This document shows, piece after piece, positions 8,435-16,700 of a stretch of DNA of 39,189 nucleotides (positions within the stretch are counted from its first letter, which is position 1; each line of letters opens with the position of its first letter). The DNA lies in assembly GCA_021734165.1 (NCBI GenBank), contig JAIPJL010000018.1, positions 1 through 39,189 of the forward strand. The letters are read 5' to 3'. The translations under genes and the position numbers were made by a program. Source of the DNA: a bacterium. GTDB taxonomy: Bacteria; Electryoneota; AABM5-125-24; Hatepunaeales; Hatepunaeaceae. A model generated the notes under the pieces. That model saw only the letters and a program-made list of their open reading frames with translations. It did not search any database and was not told the DNA's origin.

Positions 8435-9985
8435 TTAACGCATTAAAACAACATTACCAACTAACTGACTATTCCCGCATTTTAACCTTATACAGTAATT
8501 CCCACTTGGCAGAGGAATGCCGTTATTATTTGTTCCATTCCAGATGTATGACTTATTACCTCCTACAATACTATAAATGCGTTGATTGTACACATTTCTT
8601 CCACAAATATCTAATATTTCAAATTCTGCTATACTCATATAAGGCAGTGTGAACATTATACAGGTTGAACTGTTAAATGGGTTAGGATAAATGGAGTTAA
8701 TAATTAGATTTTCAGGAAATATGTTCAGATCATTTTCAAAATCAATATGTTGTGATTGTCTATACCTTAATATTATTTCTTCTTCGTACGGTCCCCATCT
8801 TTCATCACTCCAGAAAACACCGGTAAATCCGTCATCACAAGCAAAAGTCTTCACCTGTGTCCAGTAGATTCTTTGCTGATTTTCTCCGTCGTAAATGACG
8901 ATTGCTGAATCCAACAGGTTTCCTTCAAAATCAATTTTCGAATAGCCAATATACCGTCTGCCTTCTATAGGTTCAAGTCCTATTGCTACATGAATATTGC
9001 CTTGGGAATCAATATATATATCCCCTCGTCTGTTATAGTATTCTCCAATTGCAACCTGAAACTGTCTTTCCATATTATTATTGTATTTTCTTATAAATAG
9101 ATTTGAATAAGCATCCCAAAGAAGTATAACAAGTCTGTTTTTACTATCCAACTCAAAATCTGAATAACTCACGCTGCCCCATCCATCGTCGGCAATAACA
9201 CTAAAATTATCAACAATGACGCTGTCATCCAGTGTGACCTTACAGTAATAAACATAGTTAATTGATTCATGGTTCTCAGTCCAAACAAACACAAGTGTAT
9301 CGTTTGAAGTAATTTTCATGCTATTTGAACGCTCTGTTCCTCTTTGGTCAATAAATCGCATTTCATCGACCGGTTCCCCATTAAAGTTAAACTTCTGATA
9401 GAAAACACGACAACTCCTTGTTGTGTCACCGAAAAAATGAAAAGAGCATCCTCCAATAATCACATTTTCTCTTGAATCTACGACGATATTGTATGGTTGA
9501 TCATTGGGATAATAAGGTATGTCACCAAGTCCTTCGAGTAAGACAGCATCAGCTATGGCATTACCGTCAATATCAAGTCTTGAATAATAAAAACGATAAT
9601 TTGTGTCGGCGTGACGTGTGCAGGACATGATGTGGACAACATTGTCTGAGCTGATGAACAAATCCACCGCTCTTGTACCTGCTTCTGTAGTGTCGGGAAC
9701 GTTTGTGACTTCAGATACTTGTATCGGATCCGTTAGAGGTTCTCCAATACGGTTGAATTTCTGATATATGGCTTGTCCTCTTTCGTCTTCTCCCCATTTG
9801 TAGATTGTGTAGAGAAAGTGAAGATTGTCATCAGAGTCCTTTACAGAGAAGAACTTACTCATGCCACCCTCTCCAAAGTAGGTCATCCTCACTTCATCCG
9901 ACCAATCTTGAGCGGTGAGGTTGTTTGCAGCTCCCGCAGCCATGAGAGCGAAGATACTTAAAACCGTGATAATTGTGTAACGCAT
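8435..9985 (-). CDS. Secreted predicted beta-propeller protein with FlgD-like sorting tail, paralog 1
   Basis: The 516-residue product has a signal peptide (MRYTIITVLSIFALMAAG, cleavage near LTAQD) and repeated blade-like segments: DSDDNLHFLYTI, SSDNVVHIMSCT, DSRENVIIGGCS, DSQGNIHVAIGL. Many are followed by YSKID or YQKFN strands plus a phrase for opening values (GEPLTDPIQ, GEPVDEMRF). The C-terminus has SIYPNPFNSSTC and WNGTNNNGIPLPSGNYCIRL, a FlgD-like/type IX sorting domain ending NVVLMR. It is the first intact gene of the four-gene minus-strand array; the ribosome site is AAAGGAAA, 5 bp from ATG. The sequence just upstream holds the decayed end of another paralog (10031-10081). Likely a surface-exposed binding protein; the ligand is unknown. 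Confidence 0.83.
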   Translation of the reverse strand: MRYTIITVLSIFALMAAGAANNLTAQDWSDEVRMTYFGEGGMSKFFSVKDSDDNLHFLYTIYKWGEDERGQAIYQKFNRIGEPLTDPIQVSEVTNVPDTTEAGTRAVDLFISSDNVVHIMSCTRHADTNYRFYYSRLDIDGNAIADAVLLEGLGDIPYYPNDQPYNIVVDSRENVIIGGCSFHFFGDTTRSCRVFYQKFNFNGEPVDEMRFIDQRGTERSNSMKITSNDTLVFVWTENHESINYVYYCKVTLDDSVIVDNFSVIADDGWGSVSYSDFELDSKNRLVILLWDAYSNLFIRKYNNNMERQFQVAIGEYYNRRGDIYIDSQGNIHVAIGLEPIEGRRYIGYSKIDFEGNLLDSAIVIYDGENQQRIYWTQVKTFACDDGFTGVFWSDERWGPYEEEIILRYRQSQHIDFENDLNIFPENLIINSIYPNPFNSSTCIMFTLPYMSIAEFEILDICGRNVYNQRIYSIVGGNKSYIWNGTNNNGIPLPSGNYCIRLKCGNSQLVGNVVLMR

Positions 9986-9992
9986 GATGTTT
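9944..9992 (-). repeat. Conserved signal-peptide/leader block, copy 1
   Basis: Third occurrence of the block described at 6718-6767 and 8351-8399. One base difference (GCGAAGATA instead of GCGATGATA) changes Ile to Phe in the signal peptide. Confidence 0.82.
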
Positions 9993-10030
9993 CCTTTGTG
10001 AATTCTTTTCGTTTCCTGATAATGAGTAAA

Positions 10031-10081
10031 TTAACGCATTAAAACCACATTTCCAACTGACTGACGGTTTCCGCATTTTAA
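10031..10081 (-). pseudogene. Fossil 3' end of a further propeller paralog (last 16 codons and stop)
   Basis: Read on the minus strand, these 51 bases encode LKCGNRQSVGNVVLMR and a stop. The intact paralog ending at 8435 finishes LKCGNSQLVGNVVLMR and a stop. The spacer that follows (9993-10030) also matches the spacer after that paralog (8400-8434). The similarity breaks off abruptly at about 10082, so the rest of the gene has been deleted. The array therefore once had at least one more member. Confidence 0.88.
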
Positions 10082-10230
10082 CGAGGTCAGTAGAATATTA
10101 CTAAAGTTAAAGTATTTCTTTCATTATTACAAGTCTTTCGGAAAACTCGTGCTATCGAATAGTATGGTTTAAGTTCTTGTTTTTCCGTCACGTGAGGATC
10201 GCTGACGGCACTCCTATCAACTTGATGTAA

Positions 10231-10264
10231 TCCCCCTTAGTCCTTCCTACTTCGCAGAGGGGGT
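10231..10264. repeat. C/G-run hairpin, likely intergenic repeat or terminator
   Basis: CCCCCT (10232-10237) can pair with AGGGGG (10258-10263) around a 20-nt loop containing CCTTCCTACTTCGC. It resembles the common CCCCCTTNNTCC...AGGGGG intergenic repeat style. It lies 56 bp downstream of the histidine kinase on the minus strand and may end its transcript. The remaining bases of 10082-10319 show no gene. Confidence 0.5.
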
Positions 10265-10319
10265 GGGATAACGAGGTGTGGTGGTTAGAATGAAGATAAC
10301 AGAATTTCTTATATCCTGC

Positions 10320-11492
10320 TTATTTTGAATCCAAAACGCTCCTCACCATGTTGATTAACTTGTCGAAATTAAACGGTTTCTGGATGTACGGGTAGTCTAT
10401 TTTTAACGCCCTCTGATGGCTGATGCTGTTGTTCGAGTAACCGGATGTCACCAGCACTTTCAAATCAGGCAATTGTGTCCGTAATTTATCGGCAAGCTCG
10501 TCGCCGAACATGCGCGGCATGACGAGGTCGGTAAGGAGTAAATGAATCGGCTCTTCAATATTACTGCAGATTTCTATCGCTTCCTCACCGCTTCGGACTG
10601 CTTTGATTTTATAACCGTGTCTGGTTAACATCTTAACTACTGTTTTTCGTACTTCGTCTTCGTCTTCAACAACTAATATGCTCTCGCTGCCTTTACCGTT
10701 ATTGTTGTTTTTTCCTTCAAGGTTTGCCATATCAACTTTATTCTCCACAAACGGAAGGAAAATCTTGAATGTAGTTCCCTGACCCGGTTCCGAGAAAACC
10801 CAGATATATCCGCCAGCCTGCTTGATAAAGTTGTATGCTGTTGAAAGCCCAAGACCGGTGCCTTTTCCGATCTCCTTTGTGGTGAAAAATGAATCAAACA
10901 GCCTTGATTTGACTTCATTGGTCATACCACAGCCTGTATCGGTGACAGCGAGCATGACGTATTTGCCTGGAATAACATCCGGCTTACCACCAGCGTAGTC
11001 TTTGTTTAGTCTTGCGTTTGCGGTCTCTATGATCAACCTGCCTCCGTTTGGCATAGTATCGCGAGCGTTTGCTGCAAGGTTAATTATAACATGCTCTATT
11101 TGACCTGTATCAACCTTAACATTCCATAAGTTAGGCTCACCAATTACAAACAGTTGGATGTTTTCCCTTAAAGTGCGTTTTAACATCCGGTTCATATCGT
11201 TGATAACTGTGTTTAAGTTAATAACAGATAGTTTCAAAGGTTGTTTGCGACTGAAAGCCAGTAATTTATTAGTGAGATTAGAAGCCTTTTCCGCTGCCAG
11301 CCTGATTTCCTCAACATTGTTGTAGGGTAGATTTTCCTGATCCGGATTCATAAGCATTAACTCAGTATTTCCGATTATTATTGTCAGAAGGTTGTTAAAG
11401 TCATGTGCAACACCACTTGTCAATTGCCCCCAATGCTTCCATTTTCTGCGCTTGTCGCAGTTGTGCCTGTAACTCTTTGTATTGGGTAACAT
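10320..11492 (-). CDS. Hybrid histidine kinase, C-terminal part: HisKA-HATPase-receiver (downstream of frameshift)
   Basis: This frame carries the catalytic part of a hybrid sensor kinase. Only the sequence from about residue 22 (GQLTSGVAHDFNNLL) is genuine; the 21 residues before it are the wrong frame of the PAS part. His30 in the AHDFNN box is the phosphorylation site. The ATP-binding N box (INLAANARD), G1 (TDTGCGM) and G2 (GKGTGLGLST) are intact. A receiver starts near residue 270 (ILVVEDEDEV), with Asp322 in LLLTDLVMP and the conserved Lys in IQKPF. There is no DNA-binding output, so the signal probably passes to a separate phosphotransfer protein or regulator. Together with 11401-11898 it forms one gene of about 525 codons, broken at 11427-11431. 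Confidence 0.9.
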   Translation of the reverse strand: MLPNTKSYRHNCDKRRKWKHWGQLTSGVAHDFNNLLTIIIGNTELMLMNPDQENLPYNNVEEIRLAAEKASNLTNKLLAFSRKQPLKLSVINLNTVINDMNRMLKRTLRENIQLFVIGEPNLWNVKVDTGQIEHVIINLAANARDTMPNGGRLIIETANARLNKDYAGGKPDVIPGKYVMLAVTDTGCGMTNEVKSRLFDSFFTTKEIGKGTGLGLSTAYNFIKQAGGYIWVFSEPGQGTTFKIFLPFVENKVDMANLEGKNNNNGKGSESILVVEDEDEVRKTVVKMLTRHGYKIKAVRSGEEAIEICSNIEEPIHLLLTDLVMPRMFGDELADKLRTQLPDLKVLVTSGYSNNSISHQRALKIDYPYIQKPFNFDKLINMVRSVLDSK

Positions 11493-11898
11493 CAGAGCAT
11501 ATCAACGTAGCGCCGCTAACTTTACCATCTGAATTAAAGTGTGGATTGCCTGACAAGTTTATCCACTTCTTCGAGCCGGACGTCGAAGTGTACTCTATTT
11601 CTTCTAACTGAAAAGTTTCACCTGCCAACAGGTGATCAAGGATGCTTCGATTATTATCAGTCTCGATAATGCAAAGCAATTCCTGCAACATCATCATAGA
11701 GCTGTTATCACCGTTTCCATCCGGGATCTGCATAATCTGAAGCAGCATAGAATTGGCATATACGATAGTACCGTCCGCATTAATGTAGGCGATTCCTATC
11801 GGAGAAGAATTGATGATTTCCCGGTCGAATTTCTCTGTGATTGTAATGTCTTCTGCTATCACTTGAGTATCCTGTTTTAGAATAAATTTTATACTCAC
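11401..11898 (-). CDS. Hybrid histidine kinase, N-terminal PAS part (upstream of frameshift)
   Basis: The 165-residue frame holds a PAS domain at about residues 22-145 (INSSPIGIAYINADGTIVYANSMLL, then WINLSGNPHF and GATLICSDVTQYKEL), followed by the usual linker LRQAQKMEALG. At this point the frame changes: five G on the minus strand (C run 11427-11431) where four would continue as QKMEALGQLTSGVAHDF. The last eight residues (AIDKWCCT) are therefore a frameshift artefact. GTG at 11898 is taken as start because an in-frame TAG lies eight codons upstream and no ATG precedes the domain. The protein is cytoplasmic with no membrane segment. The break may be a sequencing error, a real mutation or phase variation. 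Confidence 0.85.
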   Translation of the reverse strand: MSIKFILKQDTQVIAEDITITEKFDREIINSSPIGIAYINADGTIVYANSMLLQIMQIPDGNGDNSSMMMLQELLCIIETDNNRSILDHLLAGETFQLEEIEYTSTSGSKKWINLSGNPHFNSDGKVSGATLICSDVTQYKELQAQLRQAQKMEALGAIDKWCCT

Positions 11899-11927
11899 TG
11901 CTTGAAACTGAAATCTCTATCAAGCAG
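11898..11927. promoter_or_regulatory. Inverted repeat abutting the kinase start codon
   Basis: CTGCTTGA (11898-11905) and TCAAGCAG (11920-11927) form a perfect 8-bp dyad with a 14-nt spacer directly at the GTG start. In mRNA the stem would sit at the ribosome-binding region; as DNA it could be an operator. No recognisable Shine-Dalgarno sequence precedes the GTG. Confidence 0.45.
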
Positions 11928-11959
11928 TAAATATTATCCCAACTAATGAATTGAGTGTT

Positions 11960-12946
11960 TTAAATGTGGTTGGGCACACTTAGCGTACAAGTCTCGAAGA
12001 ATTGATCATGAATAGAATTGGTGGTATCGTACAATTCGGATTCGGCTTCTTCAGCCGAAATTATAGGACGTTCATTTTGTTCTATTATGACGAGTGGGGG
12101 AGGTTTGATATTCAATCGATAAAAGATATTCAGTTGCATGGAAGTAGGTCTTGTCATCATCAGCAAGGTTTTAGCGCCGTTCTCTACACGAATTGCCTGC
12201 AATTCCGATAGGTTATCGTTAATAACTTGCCAGGACAGCGCTGTTTTATCTTCTATTGACTTATGAAAATAGGCTGCGAGTTTAATAATTCGCGTTAATC
12301 CTTCAGCTTCGTTGAAATTATGCCACGGTCCACAATCTGAAGTAGCCCAGGCAAGGAGTTTCTCCCGAAGTTTTCTTTCTAGTTCGTTTCCGTTAATTCG
12401 GTTAGAACGATTGTTTAAAACCATGAAAAACGGATCATCCGAGAAGATATCTACGGAGCTTATCAGATTTCGGATGGTTGCAGCGCTCAGATCGGTTCCT
12501 TTTGGGAAATAAATACGCCGCTGTATTTCATCTAATGATGAGTTACAATCAGTATTTTCATCCAGTAGAGCAGCCAACATGCTTGGTAAAAGCTCATGTA
12601 ATATCTGAATCCCCATGCTTCCGGATTCTCTAAGAAGCTCGGAATAACCGTGCCACTTATCCATTATCTGGTTTATCAAGTAGATAATTCCATAAGATCG
12701 ACTGCATACAATACTGTCGCGAGAACTTTCCAGAGCTGATTCAAGCAGGAGACAATTCACGGAATTGCTCAGCTCGATCAGTTTTTCCAGACCGCCATTT
12801 CCGAGAGAGCCAAGATTGCATATAGTCTGTTCTTGCCCATGCAATCCGGATTCATCGTTGATTTTATCGAATAGACAAGCTGAAATATCAATCTGTCCAT
12901 CCTGTCCGCGTTCAGGTATAAGTTTTATTTGCATAATACACTCCAT
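11960..12946 (-). CDS. Hypothetical protein, mostly helical, 328 aa
   Basis: I do not recognise this family. The 328 residues have no signal peptide or membrane segment. The first 60 residues are polar and include CLFDKINDESG. The centre is leucine-rich and looks helical (LLLESALESSRDSIVCSR, ILHELLPSMLAALLDE), and there are tryptophans at WHGYSELL and WATSDCGPWHNF. A second ATG five codons in (MQIKLIPERG, 12934) could be the true start. It lies 61 bp upstream of the PAS-histidine kinase in the same direction, so the two may be co-transcribed; a sensory or partner role is only a guess from position. Confidence 0.65.
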   Translation of the reverse strand: MECIMQIKLIPERGQDGQIDISACLFDKINDESGLHGQEQTICNLGSLGNGGLEKLIELSNSVNCLLLESALESSRDSIVCSRSYGIIYLINQIMDKWHGYSELLRESGSMGIQILHELLPSMLAALLDENTDCNSSLDEIQRRIYFPKGTDLSAATIRNLISSVDIFSDDPFFMVLNNRSNRINGNELERKLREKLLAWATSDCGPWHNFNEAEGLTRIIKLAAYFHKSIEDKTALSWQVINDNLSELQAIRVENGAKTLLMMTRPTSMQLNIFYRLNIKPPPLVIIEQNERPIISAEEAESELYDTTNSIHDQFFETCTLSVPNHI

Positions 12947-13131
12947 TTATTCGCTGCCTCAGTTGGACAGAGCGCACTTTAGGAAGCTCAGTTAAAACCT
13001 GTAGCAGCAGTTATTTGTAGAATTCAAAGAATTAGAGTAATTACCGTGCTGGTCTATCCTAAACTAACCAACACGGTAAGCTAACATTAAGGAAAATCTT
13101 AAGTATAACACAGAATCCAGCTTGGGAGTTC

Positions 13132-13461
13132 TTACTCTTCCCAGCCTTTATCCATCGGACCTGGCACCCAATTAACCATGTCCCAGGTGAAAGGCGCAAC
13201 GATGCCTTGAGAAGTGCCGAAGTCAATGACGGTAATCCATACTTCGTTCTCGTCGTAAAACCCGTAAACACCTTCATCCTGCTCATGCAGAGGCGCGTCG
13301 GTGTCATCGTCAACTCTATCTAACATTTCTTCGTCGAGAACATCCCCCATGAGTATCTCTGCGCCATCGTTCATTAACCAACAACATTCGGCATTTGAAA
13401 AAAATAATAATGACAAAAACATTACTAAAACTATTGCTAAACTGCACTTTGTTGCTTTCAT
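13132..13461 (-). CDS. Small secreted acidic protein, 109 aa
   Basis: The product has a strong signal peptide (MKATKCSLAIVLVMFLSLLFFSNA, cleavage before ECCW). The mature part of about 85 residues is rich in Asp and Glu (VLDEEMLDRVDDDTDAP, EQDEGVYGFYDENE) and ends in a Trp-rich segment (FTWDMVNWVPGPMDKGWEE). An AAAGGGA ribosome site lies 8 bp before ATG. I recognise no family; two adjacent Cys follow the cleavage site. The gene stands alone between the terminators behind the giant kinase gene and the 328-residue protein. It could be an exported peptide or a metal-binding protein, but nothing decides this. Confidence 0.65.
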   Translation of the reverse strand: MKATKCSLAIVLVMFLSLLFFSNAECCWLMNDGAEILMGDVLDEEMLDRVDDDTDAPLHEQDEGVYGFYDENEVWITVIDFGTSQGIVAPFTWDMVNWVPGPMDKGWEE

Positions 13462-13584
13462 AAATGAAATCCCTTTAATTTTGAACCGGTGATTTTTTCT
13501 TTATGCCGTTATAAGAAGCTAATTTTATGCCATAAAAATTCACTTAAGCTAACTATATGATAAATATGCTTTTACAAAACGAGA

Positions 13585-13611
13585 GAAGGAAGGTTAACAA
13601 AACCTCCCTTC
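13585..13611 (-). terminator. Hairpin downstream of the kinase-sigma54 gene
   Basis: GAAGGAAGGTT (13585-13595) pairs with AACCTCCCTTC (13601-13611) at 10 of 11 positions (one wobble) around a 5-nt loop. On the minus strand the stem is followed by TCTCGTTTTG, a weak U tract. It probably backs up the stronger hairpin at 13618-13653. Confidence 0.6.
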
Positions 13612-13617
13612 CGAATA

Positions 13618-13653
13618 AACAAAAAGTTAGTCGATTCCGACTAACTTTTTGTT
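13618..13653 (-). terminator. Perfect 16-bp hairpin, probable terminator
   Basis: AACAAAAAGTTAGTCG (13618-13633) and its exact reverse complement (13638-13653) flank a 4-nt loop. The flanking A and T runs lie inside the stem on both strands, which is the design of a bidirectional terminator. It lies 87 bp after the stop of the minus-strand giant kinase gene. Confidence 0.8.
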
Positions 13654-13739
13654 AAATACTTGATATTAATGCTTTTACAATTGGTCGATTTCGAACAACC
13701 ATAAATTGCTTTCAACAAAACAGCGTTCTATCATTTTGT

Positions 13740-16700
13740 TTATTCAGGCTTTAGATTATATTTTCTTATTCGTCGAAATAGATAAGATGAAGTAACTTTA
13801 AGCCTTCGTGCAGCTTCAGATTTATTCCAGTTACTTTCATTCAGAACCTTAAGAATTATCTTATTTTCGTTATCTTTTACAATTCTTTTCAGGCTTTTAC
13901 GCTGAAGTAATAAATCTGTATCGCATTCCAGGATTTCATCAGGCAGATGTTCTACATGGATCAGTTCATTATCATTAACAAATACATAAGTTCTTCTGAT
14001 TGCATTTTCAAGTTGTCTTACATTTCCCGGATAAATGTACTTTTGCAGAACAGATAGTGCCTCATATCCAATTCCTTTAATGTGACGATTGAACTCTCTA
14101 TTATACTTATTAATAAAGTTATTCACCAACAGAGGAATATCTTCAATTCGCTCTCTTAATGGGGGAAGTTTGATTTGTACTACATTGATACGGTAAAAAA
14201 GATCTTCACGAAAATTACCTTTTTCTACTTCTTCGGGTAACGATTCTTTAGCTGCTGCGATGATTCTTACATCTGTTTTATACACTTCATTATCACCAAC
14301 CGGTCTGTATTCTCCTTCCTGTAATACTCTTAGCAGTTTTTTCTGCATTGCCTGACTCATGAGATCCATCTCGTCCAGAAAAATTGTTCCACCATTGGCA
14401 ATTTTAAATAATCCGTCTTTATCCTCTTTAGCATCTGTAAATGCTCCCTTTTTATGACCGAATAACTCGCTCTCTAACATTGAATCTGCAATACCCGAAC
14501 AATTGAGTGATTCTCGCAGAAAGATTGATCGTTTACTTTGCCTGTGTATAATTTTGGAAATCAGTTCTTTACCTGTACCGCTTTCACCAAGGATGAGCAC
14601 TGGTAAATCATGTTCTCTCAACAGATTAAGTATATGAAATACTTCTATAACAGATTTGGATCGCCCAATAAATTCATCATAACCTTCAATTTGTGTAGCA
14701 TTGCGGTGTAAAGTCTTGACATTATCCTTAAGTACTTCAATAAAATGGTTATGGGTCAGAACAGTTCCAATCAGATTAGCAAATAGTTTCAGGTAATTTT
14801 GATCATCTTCAGAAAAAGTGCCAGTTGAGCCTTTATGATCTAAGTACAGTACACCTGCTGTTTCACCCTTACTTATGATAGGAAGGCAGGCTACAGCGTG
14901 TATTTTATGAAGTTTTACGCTTTCAAGGGAACTTAGATAATTATCATCAAGAGCATTATCGCTGAAGACAGATGTTTTATCCTTAAAAACCTGTTTGGCA
15001 ATTGTATGCGAAATTGCATCCGCTTCCTTAGGTCCAACCTGGATCGTGGCTCTACTTGACAAGTTATGTGTCTTTTGGCGTCGGAAAATTATTAATCCTC
15101 TTTTAGCGCCTACACCCTTGACTGCCATGTTTAAAAGCCTGCTTGTAAGCTTATCTGGATCTTCGAGAGAGTTGAGCAACTCAATAACCTCAGATAATTC
15201 TCGAACCGGTAATACTTTTTCGGTGTTCACTAAATCCTCTCCTTCAAGGGAGCTTTGTGATGAGATTGTCCTATGTATATCATAATGCAGTCCAAGACTT
15301 CTATAGATTTTTTCGGATTGATCAAGTAGCCTTTTTGCTTCTTCCGTCAACTTCCACTTTGCACAGGCGGTGCCGTAGAGTTCTTTACAGCGCGCAATCA
15401 TTAAACCTGCATTTAACTCATTGAAACAGGATGAAGCTTTTTGAAAATATATCTTTGACCGTTTTATATCTTCATCTTTGATTGAAAGCTTCAATAATTC
15501 ATAATAATAGTCTCCCCGATCAATCTTTTGAATAATTTGCTTGGATAATATATCCCATTTCTGATATTCTGTTTTTTGAGATTTAGAATATTTCTCAATT
15601 CTGTGAGCTATTAGTTCTATCAATGGCAATGGTATAATAAAATCACTCACTTTAATATTTTCTTTAGCAAGCGATACCATTCTAAGCGCACTTGAGTAGT
15701 TGTCTTCTTCGAGAAAATGCTGGTATAAAAAGTAAGAAGCCATACAATTACTTAGTGGATGTTTTAATATGGTTATTAATTTAATAGTACTTTTGGCTAA
15801 TTTATCAGAGGATTTTCCTGACATATCTCTGAACTTTACTGCTAAAGCCAAGATTACCGCCTGCAAATGCTTCAGGCCAAGTCTTTGAGCGATACCCATT
15901 GATTGTCGAATCCGCTGCATCCCCTGCCAATAACGACCTCTGAAATAATCAATCCTTATAAGATCAAATAATATTCTGCAGTGGTGTATAGGATCTGCAT
16001 TTACTTTGATATTACATTCAATCTTTTCAAATATATCCATTCCTTCATCAATTTGTCCTGATGATATCAGCGCCATTGCGCGAAGATAAGAACTGTACCA
16101 ATTATCCTTGCGTTCATAAGTAAAAGGTTTATTTTTTTCAAGGAAATCTAAAGTATTTAAAGCTCTTTCCCATTCACCGAGATGGATGATATATATTTGT
16201 ATTAGTTCTCGATATGCCCATATAGTGGTGTTAGTTTCCCAGGGATTTTCTGATTCGTCTATAATTTCTTTATAACATTGCTGTGCTTCATCAAGCTTTT
16301 TGTTTAATGTGAACAGTTTAGCGCATCCTACTAAATGTGGAAACCTGGATTTTCTATTACTTATTTTATCTGTCCAGTTTCTGTATTTAATCGTAATTCT
16401 CAAACTCTCATTGATTTCTCCCCTCTGGTGTAGAAAATATGCTAAACGCCTCATAGCCTGCGCTGCTGCTTCTGTGTTTTCGTTTTCTAACAGGTCAACC
16501 GCTTCTTCAAGATGATACTTAGCGCCCTCGTATTCCTGAGTGAAAAACAGGCATTTCCCCAATTGAAGGTGAATGATTCCAATCTGGCTGTAAATATTCA
16601 GCGAAGTATCAGACAACAGAAGTTGATAAATTTTCACACTATCACGATAGCGCTTGTTTCTTTCATAAGCCTTTGCCAGCAATTCATAGCAGCGGTATTT

